A stretch of 64,000 nt of DNA, from assembly GCA_033782935.1 (NCBI GenBank), contig JAWQEG010000630.1:124001-188000 (forward strand), given 5' to 3'. Shown here piece by piece: positions 9,680 to 20,632 of the stretch. Positions within the stretch are counted from its first letter, which is position 1. Every line of letters begins with the position of its first letter. The position numbers were made by a program, and so were the translations under genes. The DNA comes from Petrolisthes cinctipes. Lineage: Eukaryota; Arthropoda; Malacostraca; Decapoda; Porcellanidae. The notes under the pieces are model-generated. The model saw nothing but the letters and a program-made list of their open reading frames with translations, had not been told where the DNA came from and made no database searches.

Positions 9680-10970
9680 TCATGAGGTAGGATTCCGGAC
9701 TAATACGTCGGCGGTTCCTCCTGACTTGCTCGTGTTATTCACTGAACTGGCATTTACTGCGGGTGGAGTCTGATTACGTGAACCAGGAGTTTGATACTGT
9801 CGCGTGGAAGAAGAACGAGCGGCTTTTCCCGGACAAGTTGGGTTACCTCGTCTACATCCCAATCTCAAGCACTCAAAGCAGTGTCCCCTAGGTGGTTTTC
9901 TCCAACAATCTTTCAAGAAATGAGTCTCGGTTTGACAGAATGCACAATATTTAGGTGGGGTTGGGCCTGATCTCGGGGCAAATGGCTGGCTAACCTGCTG
10001 TTGTAATTTATTTAGTTTGTCTGTGAGTTCTGCTAAACTATCCTCTGACTTCGTAGATACTGGTACGTCTGACTGCTCATCCCCTAGGTTTTTCGAACTA
10101 CCCCCAGTCTTGGTTAGAGAGCTAGGCACTGAAATAACTGCAACTTGAGTTTTGAGAAGCATAGCCCGTTCATTCTCTACATGACCAAGGAATTTGTTTA
10201 GAGGAATACTGTCATCCACAAAGACCTCTAAGAGATCCCTACTACCTCGTGGGAAACCTTGCAACAACTTCCTTTCCAGTAGCCTATCCCTATCTGGAAG
10301 TGTCTCACTGTGAAACGTTCCTCTGATCGCTGCGTACTGACATTTGAACTTATGCACGAGAGACTGGGCTACTCATCCAGTCATAATTTAAAGAATCGTT
10401 TTGTCTCCACGCTTGGTCAAAGTTAAGTTCTACACCAAATTCCCTCGTAAGATACTGTTTCAGTTCATCCCACTTCTTTATCTCCCCATGCTTCTGTGCT
10501 GTATGAATCATTACCGCCATCTCATGATCTACTCTTGATTTTGCCACCTCTAACCTAGTATCAGAATCAATTGTACAATGTTCTACCTGTTCGAAACACA
10601 TCTGCAACTTTGCAGCTGAATCTAACCCATGTAATGCTTCTAACTCCAGAATTTTAATGTCACGAGGTTTAACTAAGACTTCTGAAGGTGTTTTTACTAG
10701 TGTACTAGTCATGTTTGGGACTAACATTGTTGAACACCCAGAGACAGAATCTCTGCCACCTGGTGAACTCCTAGGAAGAACAGTGTCAGGGTTGGTTAAT
10801 TTTTCCATTTCCTCTAGCCTAACTGATACACCTTGTACTTTGTCCACTAAAACTCGCATGGTATCTATTAACACCTGATTATCAACTGCCTGATGTTCCA
10901 CTCCACCATACTGATTCCCACTGTACTTAACTTCATCCTCCAACACTATAAGCTTTTCTTCCCGATCCAT
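9680..10970 (-). pseudogene. gag: gag of copy B, frameshifted
   Basis: It begins MDREEKL at 10970. Near 10365 a two-base deletion relative to copy A (agcccagtc against agcccacagtc) shifts the frame, so the N-terminal 206-codon part and the C-terminal 225-codon part lie in different frames. The C-terminal part carries the same CCHC knuckle and has CGA where copy A has a premature TGA. It ends at TGA 9680-9682, followed by CTA-G exactly as in copy A. Confidence 0.85.
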
Positions 10971-11151
10971 ACTGTACTAATTTTTTTTTTACTCTTACTT
11001 CTGTATTTTCAATTTCCACATCTAAGCAACGTGGTACCTGGCTGTGTCCCGCAATTGCCACTTGGAACATTACTCACGTTAACATCCCCAACCCTATAAC
11101 ACTCTGTTTCCTCCAATACGGCTGGCCAAAACTCTTAGCTTATCCCACCTT

Positions 11152-11162
11152 CGCTGCCACCA
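11152..11162 (-). other. Primer binding site of copy B
   Basis: The reverse complement reads TGGTGGCAGCG directly after the LTR end, identical to copy A. Confidence 0.65.
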
Positions 11163-11163
11163 G

Positions 11164-12258
11164 TGTAACGACTCGAAAATATATGGATAATGAATGAGCG
11201 TTAACACAAAAAAAAAATATTTGGTATCTTTTTAAGCCTTCCTCGTCCCGGCCAGGCGGTAGGAGAATTGAGAATGATATAGGAATGGGGGCAAATACAC
11301 TACAATGTCTATAGAGTTTTCCCAATGCATTTATTACACACACACACGATATTAATGAAGAATCTACTAAATGATAATTATGCTGAACTTTAGCTTGGAA
11401 TTAACTAAAAAAATAAGAACAATGATGACCAGAATCAACCTTATAACTATACTTAGAATTAGAATCAGAACTATACTTAGAATTTAACTTAGAATTATAC
11501 TTAGAATTAAACTTAGAATTAAACTTAGAACTATACTTAGAATTAAACTTAGAACTATACTTAGAATTAAACTTAGAACTATACTTAGAATTAAACTTAA
11601 CATACCAAGAACACATGTACAAGAAAATAAATTCACCAAAGAATGACAAAGAAAATCACAAAAAAATTAATCACAGAGAAATAACCACTCACGGCGGGCA
11701 ATGTACCCCGAACCGTAATATGGATATCGAGAACTACCACTAAGAATTAACTTTCCCAGATATCTTTGACTAGCACGACCTCATGGACCAGAACACCACC
11801 TGTTTGAAGGGGAAGCCGGAGAGACTGCTAATTACTTTTGTAGTGAGTTTTAAAAATAATATAGGAGATAGGGTGAGTCAGGTAAGTGGTCTCGGAGGTT
11901 AGTTAACTACCCATTATGCTAATCATGAAATAACATACATTGTTTTAAAGACTCCGCTATACTCGCTCGAATTCCATATAAGCTGATGCAATACTCATTA
12001 CTCATTACATCATGGTTGTTACCACGTCCTCCTGATCAACCCATCTCCCAAAATACATACACATAATTAATTTCCTACCTATTATAATAACTAACATGTC
12101 TATATTATATATATACAAACATTATACATTACCAGTAATAACTACTCTCACGTTTTCTTTTTCTTCGGCCATGACTTCAACTCGAGGATGGACAAGAAAA
12201 AAAATAAAAGGGGTAACTCAAAGAGATCCATTGAATAAAAATAAAAAGGAGCCTTACA
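11164..12258 (-). repeat. 5' LTR of copy B, about 1.1 kb
   Basis: On the minus strand it runs from TGTAAGG (12258) to TTACA (11164). It shares the whole layout of copy A's LTR but is about 400 bp shorter. Its minisatellite block (about 11445-11605) uses different units, built on aattctaagtttaattctaa, so a spurious reading frame of repeated NSKYSS arises there. Confidence 0.85.
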
Positions 12259-12745
12259 ATGGGAAATAGAGAATGGGACCAGTGCTTGGATCACTACAGT
12301 ACTATTGCAGACAAAATTTCTTCACCACCCTCCTTTGGCCAACCCTATGATGTGGCAGAGTAGCTTGATCTTTTCTGTTAGTCATATCTCCTAATCAATA
12401 ATGTTCTTCTTAATGTTTACCATAATGCTTATATAGGCCTACATATGTAAATCTAGACTGTGATATATAGGGCAGTAGGGAGTAGCAGGTAGGAGAGTGG
12501 TGAACTGCTAGTATGCTGGAGAGCAGGCAGGAGAGTGGTGAACTGCTAGTTGGCTGGAGAGGGCAGTAGGCAGGCAGGCAGGTGAGCAGGCACTAGAGGA
12601 ACTGGAGCGTAGTGGGCTGGAACGGACTGGTGAGATGTGTCCAGTAGAGAAGCTGCCTGCTGAGTGTGTTTCTGGCCGGTTTTTATACCGTCTGGTGCAG
12701 GGTAAGGCTGCGCGCGCAGGTGTGGTTAGCAGTGGCAGGTGAGAG
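12259..12745. other. Unassigned spacer with a G-rich imperfect repeat
   Basis: No gene seen. 12500-12620 repeats an aggagagtggtgaactgcta segment twice and has (caggcagg) runs. The first 45 bases contain a gtgcttggatcactacag segment that resembles one at 21078-21092, so a decayed dispersed repeat is possible. Confidence 0.35.
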
Positions 12746-13860
12746 CCGGTGTAGCAGAATGAAGTGAAGCGTCCCGTGCGTCCATACTGCGCATGCGTGG
12801 GTGGTGGGGCTGCCAGGTGTTGCTAGCGTGGGTGATTGAGTTGCCAGATGCTGCCATATCCTACCCTACTATATATACATGTATTTTATATGCCTATTTT
12901 TAAAATCGTATACAGTTCATTTTTTAAAAGTTTGTGTTTTAAATGGGAACAACTATAAGATTTGCAAGCGATTGGCAGCAAAAAACAGTACATATGATGC
13001 CCCTAGTATGGAAAAAACTCATAAATATCCAGACGTTCGTACGGGGAGGTTGCTCTCCGCTGCTCTATGCTCGCTCCGACTGCCTACCTTCACACACACA
13101 CACAATCACAAGAGTTTAGTGCGTGTCTTTCAGCTAGGATTTCCTTCGTCAGATTCATTATTTTCCTTCATGTCTTTTGCTGCTTACTTGAGTAATACAT
13201 CTAACTCAACTCGAATAATTTTTCTCGTTATATTTTAGAATAGTTATTACGTACGTACGTGTCCTTCGTCTGATTCCTCACCACCTATTAACAGAGCTCA
13301 CTTCTTGCCTTATGGCCAACACTCTCATTCATCCACCACTCTCACTCATTCTGCCCCTCATCCACCTCTCTCATTCATCCACTACTCTTATTCTGCCCCT
13401 CATCCACCACTCTCTCTCATTCATCCACCACTCATTCATCCATTACTCTTATTCTGCCCCTCATCCACCACTCTCTCTCATTCATCCACCACTCTCATTC
13501 ATCCACCACTTTCATTCTGACCACTCATCCACCACTCACTCTCTTTCTGACCCTCATCCACCACTCTCACTCATCCACCACTCTCACTCACTCTCACTCA
13601 TTCTGACCCTCATCCACCAGCCACTCATCCACCACTCACTCTCATTCTGACCCTCATCCACCACTCACTCTCATTCTGACCCTCATCCACTCCACTCATT
13701 CTAACCCTCATCCACTCACTCTCACTCTCATTCTTCCCCTCATCCACTCACTCACTCTCATCCATCAACCACTCATCCACCACTCACTTTCATTCTGACC
13801 CTCATCCACCACTCACTCTCACTCATTCTGCCTCTCATTCACCACTCACTCTCATTTTGA
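12746..13860 (+). repeat. Left inverted arm
   Basis: Unique-looking outer about 560 bp, then the ctcatccaccactca minisatellite. The 119-codon open frame (MYFICLFLKS start) has no family I recognise; its identity in both arms reflects arm identity, not selection. Confidence 0.85.
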
Positions 13861-13865
13861 CCCTC
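13310..13865. repeat. Minisatellite, ctcatccaccactcattctg units
   Basis: Irregular units of about 20-30 bp built from ctcattctgaccctcatcc and ccaccactcactctcattc. Two overlapping reading frames here are low-complexity H/P/S/T and not genes. Confidence 0.9.
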
Positions 13866-14285
13866 ATCCACCACCTTCCATACTTCCCTCCTCCTGCACA
13901 CCTTTCCCTCCTCCTACACATCCTTCCCTTCCCTCCTCCCACATTCCCTTCCCTACTTTCCTACTCTCTCCCCCTTTCCTCCTCTCACACACCCTTCCCT
14001 CTTCCTACACACCTTTCCCTCCTCCTACACATCCTTCCCTCCTCCTACACACCTTTCCCTCCTCCCACACACTCTTCCCTTCCTTCCTATACTCCCTCCT
14101 CCTTCCCTCTTCCCACCCCTCCTACAACACCCTTCCTTTCCATCTTCCCACCCCTCCTTCACCTTCACACCACCCCACTCAAATCTCCATCCCTCCTTCA
14201 CCCTCACCCCACCCTTCCCTTCTCTCCTGCACCCCTCCTTCACCTTCACACCACCACCCTCAAATCTCCATCCCTCCACGTGTTA
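13865..14285. repeat. Polypyrimidine (CT-rich) tract
   Basis: Almost pure C/T on the plus strand, with acaccttccctcctc-type units. It could adopt triplex structure. The 176-codon plus-strand frame and its minus-strand shadow are compositional artefacts. Confidence 0.85.
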
Positions 14286-14485
14286 TATCCTTCAGCAAAG
14301 ATTACCATAACTGCACCTAGAGTTAACAATTATAATTTCATACACTGTGAAGGAAGAAACTACCAATTAGCAGATCTAAATGCATGACTCCTGACCACTC
14401 CCCACTAATGAGGTTCCTAATGACGCAAATTATAAGGTGAATATCTTAATGAATACTACTTATGCAGATGATAATGTGAATGTAT
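14286..14485. other. Short unassigned stretch
   Basis: Non-repetitive AT-rich sequence between two low-complexity blocks. No gene seen. Confidence 0.3.
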
Positions 14486-14634
14486 TATTATTATTATTAT
14501 TATTATTTTTATTTTTATTATTTTTATTATTATTATTTTTATTATTGTTATTTTTATTTTTATTATTATTATTATTATCATTACTATTATCATTATTATT
14601 ATCATTACTATTATTATTATCATTTTTATTATAA

Positions 14635-14667
<33 letters not shown>

Positions 14668-14745
14668 CATTACTATTATTATTATTATTATCATTATTAT
14701 TATTATTATTATTATCATTATTATTACTATTATTATTATTATTAC
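14486..14745. repeat. (ATT)n microsatellite
   Basis: About 260 bp of imperfect ATT/ATC triplets. They give poly-N, poly-Y and poly-I frames that are not coding. Confidence 0.97.
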
Positions 14746-14954
14746 TCACTACATCAAGGCGAGACGTTGTGATTCAGTTAATACTAGTAATGTGACTTTT
14801 AAGATAATTACTATCGTTTATCTCTAAGGCGCCTAATTTTTTTTTTTTTTTTTTAACATAATTATTAACTTCCATAAGTGCTTACTAATTTTGTAGTGGA
14901 TAGTTAAGTAAAAAAAAAAGTGATCATGTCTAGTCCTGAGTAGGCTATACCCAT

Positions 14955-15058
14955 TTACACACACACACACACATATATATCCATACACACACACACACAC
15001 TCACACGTACATACACATACATACACATACACATACATACCCATACACACACACACAC

Positions 15059-15099
<41 letters not shown>

Positions 15100-15185
15100 T
15101 ACATACACATATATACCCATACACACACTCACACGTACATACACATACACACACAAATCTATATACATAAAGCCAAGCTTCTCTC

Positions 15186-15220
<35 letters not shown>
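14955..15220. repeat. (CA)n block ending in (GT)n
   Basis: Interrupted acacac/acatac repeats at 14955-15170, followed after 20 bases by a (tg)n run at 15188-15217. The CA and TG halves could pair with each other. Confidence 0.95.
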
Positions 15221-15760
15221 GCGATGCACGCCTAAACCGTCCAACTTTGTGTCCTCAAAATTTGCATGTAGGTGAGTCTTGATCCCGTTCAGGTTTAGGG
15301 GGGGTCATACAACGAAACCACATATAACGAAACGTGCTACCGAAATAATAATAAATTACAGGGGAAAAATCTACGGAATCACCATACCACAGTTCAGCCT
15401 TTCGCAAAAACACGGTCAATTTTAAAGTTTCATTTAGGTAAATTTTTTCTTACAGACTTGTAGAGCTTGATTTTACACACCAGAATCTGTAAACTAAAGC
15501 TTCCTAGGTTCATTGGTTTGCGTACAGCAGCGCCATGAGTAATAAAGTAGTTACCCCTAAAAATGAGAACACGTATTCTATTATTAAATTATCGGATACT
15601 GGTCCAGAAATCAACAGCTCATGAACATAATTTAAGGCTACAGCACGGATATTATTCGATTTGTTTATGCCTTATCTCAGTAAGTATATTGTCGTTTACC
15701 TATATTATTACATTTTATCCATTTTTATGATTGATTTCTACCATATTGGTATAATATTTT
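15221..15760. other. Unassigned, no gene seen
   Basis: AT-rich single-copy-looking DNA in the middle of the foldback-like structure. No open frame or repeat recognised. Confidence 0.3.
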
Positions 15761-16049
15761 GGTAAATATTGAATGAATTACCGTTATTGCATACCGTTTT
15801 TCTACCTTCATTACCCACTTATTTAGACCATTCTAAGACTATTTTCTTCTATGGCATTTCCTCCACAAATGCCCCATTTCCAAGATAGGGCATATTCAAA
15901 TGGGGCATTTTGAAATTAGCCTGACCTTACCTGACCTTACCTAACCTAACCTAGACCACATCAGACTACCGGGACCTAACCTGGCCAAACTACCGGGACC
16001 TAACCTGGGCAAACTACCAGGAAAACGGTAATTCTTTCAATAATTACCA
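15761..16049 (-). mobile_element. MITE, ggtaaatattga family
   Basis: Starts ggtaaatattgaatgaattaccg and ends with the complementary ggtaattctttcaataattacc. The interior (atggcatttcctcc, aaatggggcatttt, cctaacctaacc) matches the copy at 28278-28636 in reverse orientation. Confidence 0.65.
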
Positions 16050-16069
16050 ATATTTTTGTACATTATTTT

Positions 16070-16725
16070 CTTGAGCTCTTGATTCCTGCTCCAGTATCAA
16101 ACACCATTGTCATATTGATTCTCATTATTGTCCTATAGAGTTTCACTTTTGTCAAATTGATTTTCATTATTGCCATATTTATTTTCAGATTGGTAGAATA
16201 TTTTTGTAATCCAGTATCAAACACCATTGTCATATTGATTCTCAGTATTGTCCTATAGAGTTTCAGTTTTGTCAAATTGATTTTCATTATTGCCATATTT
16301 ATTTTCTGATTGGTAGAATATTTTTGTAACTTATTTTCTTGACGTCTTGATTCCTGCTACGGTATCAAACACCATTGTCATATTGAATCTCAGTATTGTC
16401 CTATTGAGTTTCAGTTTTGTCTAATTGATTTTCATTATTGCCAAGATAGGGCATATTCAAATGGGGCATTTTGAAATTAGCCTGACGTTACCTTACCTGA
16501 CCTTACCTAAACCGCATCAGACTACCGGGACCTAACCTGGGCAAACTACCGGGAAAACGGTAATTCTTTCAATATATACCAATATTTTGTACTATATTTT
16601 CTTGAGCTCTTGATTCCTGCTCCAGTATCAAACACCATTGTCATATTGATTCTCATTATTGTCCTATAGAGTTTCACTTTTGTCAAATTGATTTTCAATA
16701 TTGCCATATTTATTGTCGTCAACCG
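16070..16725. repeat. Tandem repeat of about 120-150 bp, at least four units, split by a MITE piece
   Basis: The segment ccagtatcaaacaccattgt and what follows recurs at 16091, 16211, about 16360 and 16622. Each unit ends in the tttattttc.gattggtagaa segment or a truncated form. Between the third and fourth units (16440-16560) lies a partial copy of the ggtaaatattga MITE interior. Confidence 0.75.
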
Positions 16726-17024
16726 GAGTCGTGAAAAATGTCGTTTACCAGGAGGCACTTCAGTAAAATGCTTAGTGACGCAATTAATAGAAAAAGAAGG
16801 AAATATTATTAATTATGCTAATATTAGAATGATGGAGTTATTGAATGAGGGAGAAAGATTGATATAATAAACATTTAAAAACGACTAATACCTCCAATTA
16901 TTCACCCACCCACCTCTATTACTAATCATCCATCCATCCATTTATTTTATCTAACCACTAAACCATCCCTCCCTCTCCCCCTTCCTTCCCTCCTTCCCTT
17001 CCTTCTATCCACCCACCACCCGAT
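16726..17024. other. Unassigned stretch, T/C-rich at its right end
   Basis: No gene seen. ccatccatccattt and ccttccctccttccc tracts lie at 16930-17010. Confidence 0.3.
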
Positions 17025-17106
17025 CTGCTCCAAACCGCCCGAAGGGCGGTGGAAGGGCGGCCGCAGGCCGCCAGCCCTCCGCAGGAGCTAGCGGCGGAGC
17101 AGCTAG
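17025..17106. other. GC-rich hairpin cluster
   Basis: In an otherwise AT-rich region, about 80 bp of high GC contains nested inverted repeats: ccgccc-gaa-gggcgg, and ggcggcc-gca-ggccgcc. Function unknown. Confidence 0.6.
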
Positions 17107-17124
17107 TACATACACATATATAAC

Positions 17125-17155
<31 letters not shown>

Positions 17156-17178
17156 GTACACACACACACACACACACT
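17125..17178. repeat. (CA)n microsatellite
   Basis: cacaca runs with one tcacacgtac interruption, of the same style as 14955-15170. Confidence 0.9.
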
Positions 17179-17249
17179 ACAAAGTGATGTATGTTAGTGT
17201 GGATTAAACTGAGAATAGAATGGAAGAAGATATATATAATTATTGATGG

Positions 17250-18373
17250 ATGAGTGGCTGGTGGATGAGAGGCAGAATGAGTGAGAGTGGTGGATGGATG
17301 AGTGGTGGATGAGGGTCAGAATGAGAGTGAGTGGTGGATGAGGGTCAAAATGAGAGTGAGTGGTGAATGAGAGAGTGAGTAGTGGATGAGGGTCAGAATG
17401 AAAGTGAGTGGTGGATGAGTGGTTGATGGATGAGAGTGAGTGAGTGAGTGGATGAGGGAAAGAATGAGAGTGAGAGTGAGTGGATGAGGGTTAGAATGAG
17501 TGGAGTGGATGAGGGTCAGAATGAGAGTGAGTGGTGGATGAGGGTCAGAATGAGTGAGAGTGAGTGAGAGTGGTGGATGAATGAGAGTGGTGGATGAGGG
17601 TCAGAAAGAGAGTGAGTGGTGGATGAGTGGTCAGAATGAAAGTGGTGGATGAATGAGAGAGAGTGGTGGATGAGGGGCAGAATAAGAGTAATGGATGAAT
17701 GAGAGAGAGTGGTGGATGAGGGGCAGAATAAGAGTAGTGGATGAATGAGAGAGGTGGATGAGGGGCAGAATGAGTGAGAGTGGTGGATGAATGAGAGTGT
17801 TGGCCATAAGGCAAGAAGTGAGCTCTGTTAATAGGTGGTGAGGAATCAGACGAAGGACACGTACGTACGTAATAACTATTCTAAAATATAACGAGAAAAA
17901 TTATTCGAGTTGAGTTAGATGTATTACTCAAGTAAGCAGCAAAAGACATGAAGGAAAATAATGAATCTGACGAAGGAAATCCTAGCTGAAAGACACGCAC
18001 TAAACTCTTGTGATTGTGTGTGTGTGTGAAGGTAGGCAGTCGGAGCGAGCATAGAGCAGCGGAGAGCAACCTCCCCGTACGAACGTCTGGATATTTATGA
18101 GTTTTTTCCATACTAGGGGCATCATATGTACTGTTTTTTGCTGCCAATCGCTTGCAAATCTTATAGTTGTTCCCATTTAAAACACAAACTTTTAAAAAAT
18201 GAACTGTATACGATTTTAAAAATAGGCATATAAAATACATGTATATATAGTAGGGTAGGATATGGCAGCATCTGGCAACTCAATCACCCACGCTAGCAAC
18301 ACCTGGCAGCCCCACCACCCACGCATGCGCAGTATGGACGCACGGGACGCTTCACTTCATTCTGCTACACCGG
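17250..18373 (-). repeat. Right inverted arm
   Basis: Reverse complement of 12746-13860. The outer unique part is essentially identical. The minisatellite part has lost and gained units (for instance the frame starting MPYGQHSHSS lacks a five-residue unit present in the left arm). Confidence 0.85.
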
Positions 18374-18570
18374 GATGTGCATGTTGTATATGCCATGGAG
18401 TGCTCGTGATCGACTATACAACTATCCCCGACACACGCTACTTGCAAATGAAACTTCTTTCATCTTTTTCCACAAAGGATTGGGAGTTTGGGTACTATTT
18501 AGGTATTTACATATGAAATTTGAAAACAAGTAGCATTAATTGCAGTGCAGTTGGCCACAGGAATTCTTAC
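18374..18570. other. Right flank of the inverted structure, unassigned
   Basis: No gene seen and no clear target-site duplication matching the left flank (12736-12745). Confidence 0.3.
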
Positions 18571-18829
18571 AAAAAAAAAAAAAAAAATGGGCTTTATGCC
18601 TTTCGACTCGTGGTGTTGGTCATCAAGGCAGTCAGTCTTGTTACATCAACACATCTTCCCCCAGCGCCTACAAGGTTGCAATCCTTGCTCTTACAACTGG
18701 GTACCTACTTACTGATAGGTGAACAGGGACATAGAGGTCTGGGAAACTTGTTCAATTCCACTGACTCAGGAATCGAACCCGGGATCTCTCGCATGCTAAC
18801 AATTACACAATCAGCACCTCATCATGGTC
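18571..18829 (-). mobile_element. tRNA-derived SINE
   Basis: The minus strand begins with a tRNA-like head: an A-box-like region (gattgtgtaattgttagc) and a perfect B box GGTTCGATTCC (complement of 18769-18779), the spacing expected of a RNA polymerase III promoter. A 190-bp body follows, ending at a 17-base homopolymer at 18571-18587. Confidence 0.7.
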
Positions 18830-18859
18830 TATATATATTTTTTTTTTTTTTTTTTTTTT

Positions 18860-19429
18860 TTACCACTAGACTGCGAGTATTATCTATCACGGCAGCTCTC
18901 TCTCCCAGGCCTTTCTCGACACACGAGGTCACTATGTAAACAAAACAAACATATGTCTGCTAATAAATTGTAAACTATACTCACGCTACATAAATAAATG
19001 ATACAGGATATTGAAGTACAAACCTTCAGGTGTCTCATGATGTACTTGTGAAGACATCTGTAGGATGGGTAGCCATCTCAGTCTGACATCAACTCAAAAT
19101 TAACTTTTACACATCTAAGTAAGTTTTCACATTCTAATTTTGTTACAAATCATGTCAGAATTACATTTTTCAACACAATATGAAATATAATGTCACTGTC
19201 GTTTTTGCATACATATATGGAAATTAGAGGAAAAGAGGAGTGATGAAAATATGTCTTTCCACCCTCAAGTAAGACTGACTGGTGGTAGCTGGCTGGGCTA
19301 GGGGGGGGGGGGAGTCCCTACAAGCCCACAATCAGTGTTGCCACCCAAGACATCCATGTTATGATGCACGCAATTTTAAAAACTGCTTTGACGAGAATTC
19401 TCATCACCCACGGTTTAATTAAGGGTTAA
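18860..19429. mobile_element. Dispersed repeat family E, copy 1
   Basis: Shares its length with copies near 31232 and 48602 (aaatgatacaggatattgaa, ttacatttttcaacacaata, tataatgtcactgtcg). The right end reads aagggttaa and the other copies begin ttaacc, so TTAA-flanked, piggyBac-like termini are possible. This copy still has the empty site for the MITE found in copy 3. A G12 run at about 19301-19312 lies near its end. Confidence 0.6.
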
Positions 19430-20107
19430 TGCCTATTACATATTATTTGGGAATTAAGGCAGTTTATCTTTATTTATATTTTTTTCTCTGTTTCCTCTCT
19501 TTCCTTCTAATAAATGCCCTCTTGTTGTTAGCTATTATTGTTGTTGATTTAGAGAAGCTGTGGTCCTTGGTGTTGTTCAGCTAGTCCAGACTTCCCTGAC
19601 CTGGAAGATGTCGGGGTCTTGGCAACGGGAGATGTGTTGGTGAAAAAGGTCGAGACGAGGAGAGGCGGACATCCACCAGTCCCTGGTGACAGTGGGTGGT
19701 GGGCTCTCAGTCCTCCTCGTCGTCACCATTTGCCATTCCCCTTCATCTTCCAGGTCCATGTTGTCAGTGGTGTTCTTTCTCATGGTGGTGATGGAGGTAG
19801 AGCGGAAACTGGTGTCGGTGTCCTGAGTGTCCTACTCCATTTGGGGGTCTTGTTGGGAAGGCTCAGGTGGTGGTGCCTTCCCACAATGTCCCCGGTTGAG
19901 TGGATGAGGAAGCATTAATCGGCTACGGGGTGGGCCAAAGTCTGTGTCACGAAAATCAAATGGAATATCAGAATATTATAAGTGTTAGGGTTATTTAAGT
20001 TTGGTATTCCATACTTCTGTTGTAACGAAGTTAAGAAGTACAGTCTCAAACCCCTATCAATATGAACCATTGGTTTGTAATGTCAGGAGGTCGTTACTAC
20101 CCAAGGG
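19430..20107. other. Unassigned; possible decayed LINE ORF1 fragment on the minus strand
   Basis: The minus-strand frame at 19577-19783 contains MDLEDEGEWQMVTTRR, reminiscent of LINE ORF1 C-terminal phrases, but it is short and unsupported. Nothing else seen. Confidence 0.2.
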
Positions 20108-20632
20108 TGTATAGTTGTTGTTGTTGATGTTCTCCCGGGGCAGAATGGCCTCCTGCCCCACAGACCCCTGGTACACTCTGGTCGCAGTGAAAAAAACAAA
20201 TTAAAATAAAGGAGGGGCTGGCCCTATATGCCTGGGCTACCGAAGCACATCCCAAGGAAATGGGACCAGAGCTTACTGGACCAGGGAGTCTAGGGGCTTC
20301 CGACCACCAGGGAGATTGGGGGGGGAAGGCTTTGATCCCACAGCCAGTGCTGTGGGCCCAAGTCCACGTTACCACAAGAGCTACAAGTGGGGCCGTACCT
20401 TCCGTGAGACCAGCCCTGAGGGGACCAAAAGGGGGAGGGAGTTTACACTGCTGCATGCAAAGGGAAATGCACCCCCGTGTGCTGGCGGTCCACACAGCAG
20501 TGAAAAAAAAAAAAGGCCTCCGGTTGCAGTACACCTCACGTGGATCTTTAATCCATGTGGGCAGATCTCGTCAAATTCACTAGAAATTGACCAGATCCTA
20601 CAACAATCTTTATTCTAGCCCTGTGGGGGATA
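20108..20632 (+). repeat. Dispersed repeat family B, copy 1
   Basis: Begins at a (gtt)n run then gatgttctcccggggcagaa and ends near tctagccctgtgggg. Other copies: 37853-38392 (reverse), 59783-59922 (partial) and 61163-61735. The tail is a (GTT)n/(AAC)n microsatellite, so the element probably reads toward that end. Origin not recognised. Confidence 0.8.

Larger units (their letters stand above)
7683..12258 (-). mobile_element. Ty3/gypsy copy B, truncated by insertion of copy A
   Basis: Same family as copy A on the opposite strand. It reads from its 5' LTR (11164-12258) through primer binding site, gag, protease and RT, and stops in RNase H, where copy A's LTR end begins. The last shared codons are SVTD. 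Integrase and 3' LTR should lie left of copy A, outside the window. Protein identity to copy A is very high by eye (a few changes per hundred residues). Confidence 0.92.
12746..18373. mobile_element. Foldback-like element with about 1.1-kb inverted arms
   Basis: The left arm (12746-13860) and right arm (17250-18373) are reverse complements. Within them a 119-codon frame (12879-13238 against 17881-18240) is identical residue for residue. Similarity starts sharply at ccggtgtagcagaatgaag on both sides. The inner third of each arm is a minisatellite whose copy number differs between arms. Long inverted arms with internal tandem repeats are the hallmark of foldback elements. No transposase was recognised in the 3.4-kb middle and no target duplication is obvious, so a recent inverted duplication is the alternative. 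Confidence 0.6.

Noticed and set aside
11401..11649. 82-codon frame with repeated NSKYSS
   Set aside because: It is a translation of the LTR minisatellite of copy B.
12879..13238. 119-codon frame present twice as a conserved gene
   Set aside because: The second copy is the inverted arm itself; identity of the whole arm explains it. No domain recognised.
13305..14387. Frames of 71-176 codons rich in His, Pro, Ser and Thr
   Set aside because: Minisatellite and polypyrimidine tract; composition alone keeps the frames open.
14456..14827. poly-Asn, poly-Tyr and poly-Ile frames
   Set aside because: Translations of the (ATT)n microsatellite.
18769..18829. Functional tRNA gene on the minus strand
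   Set aside because: Good B box, but acceptor and anticodon stems do not form; a SINE head fits better.
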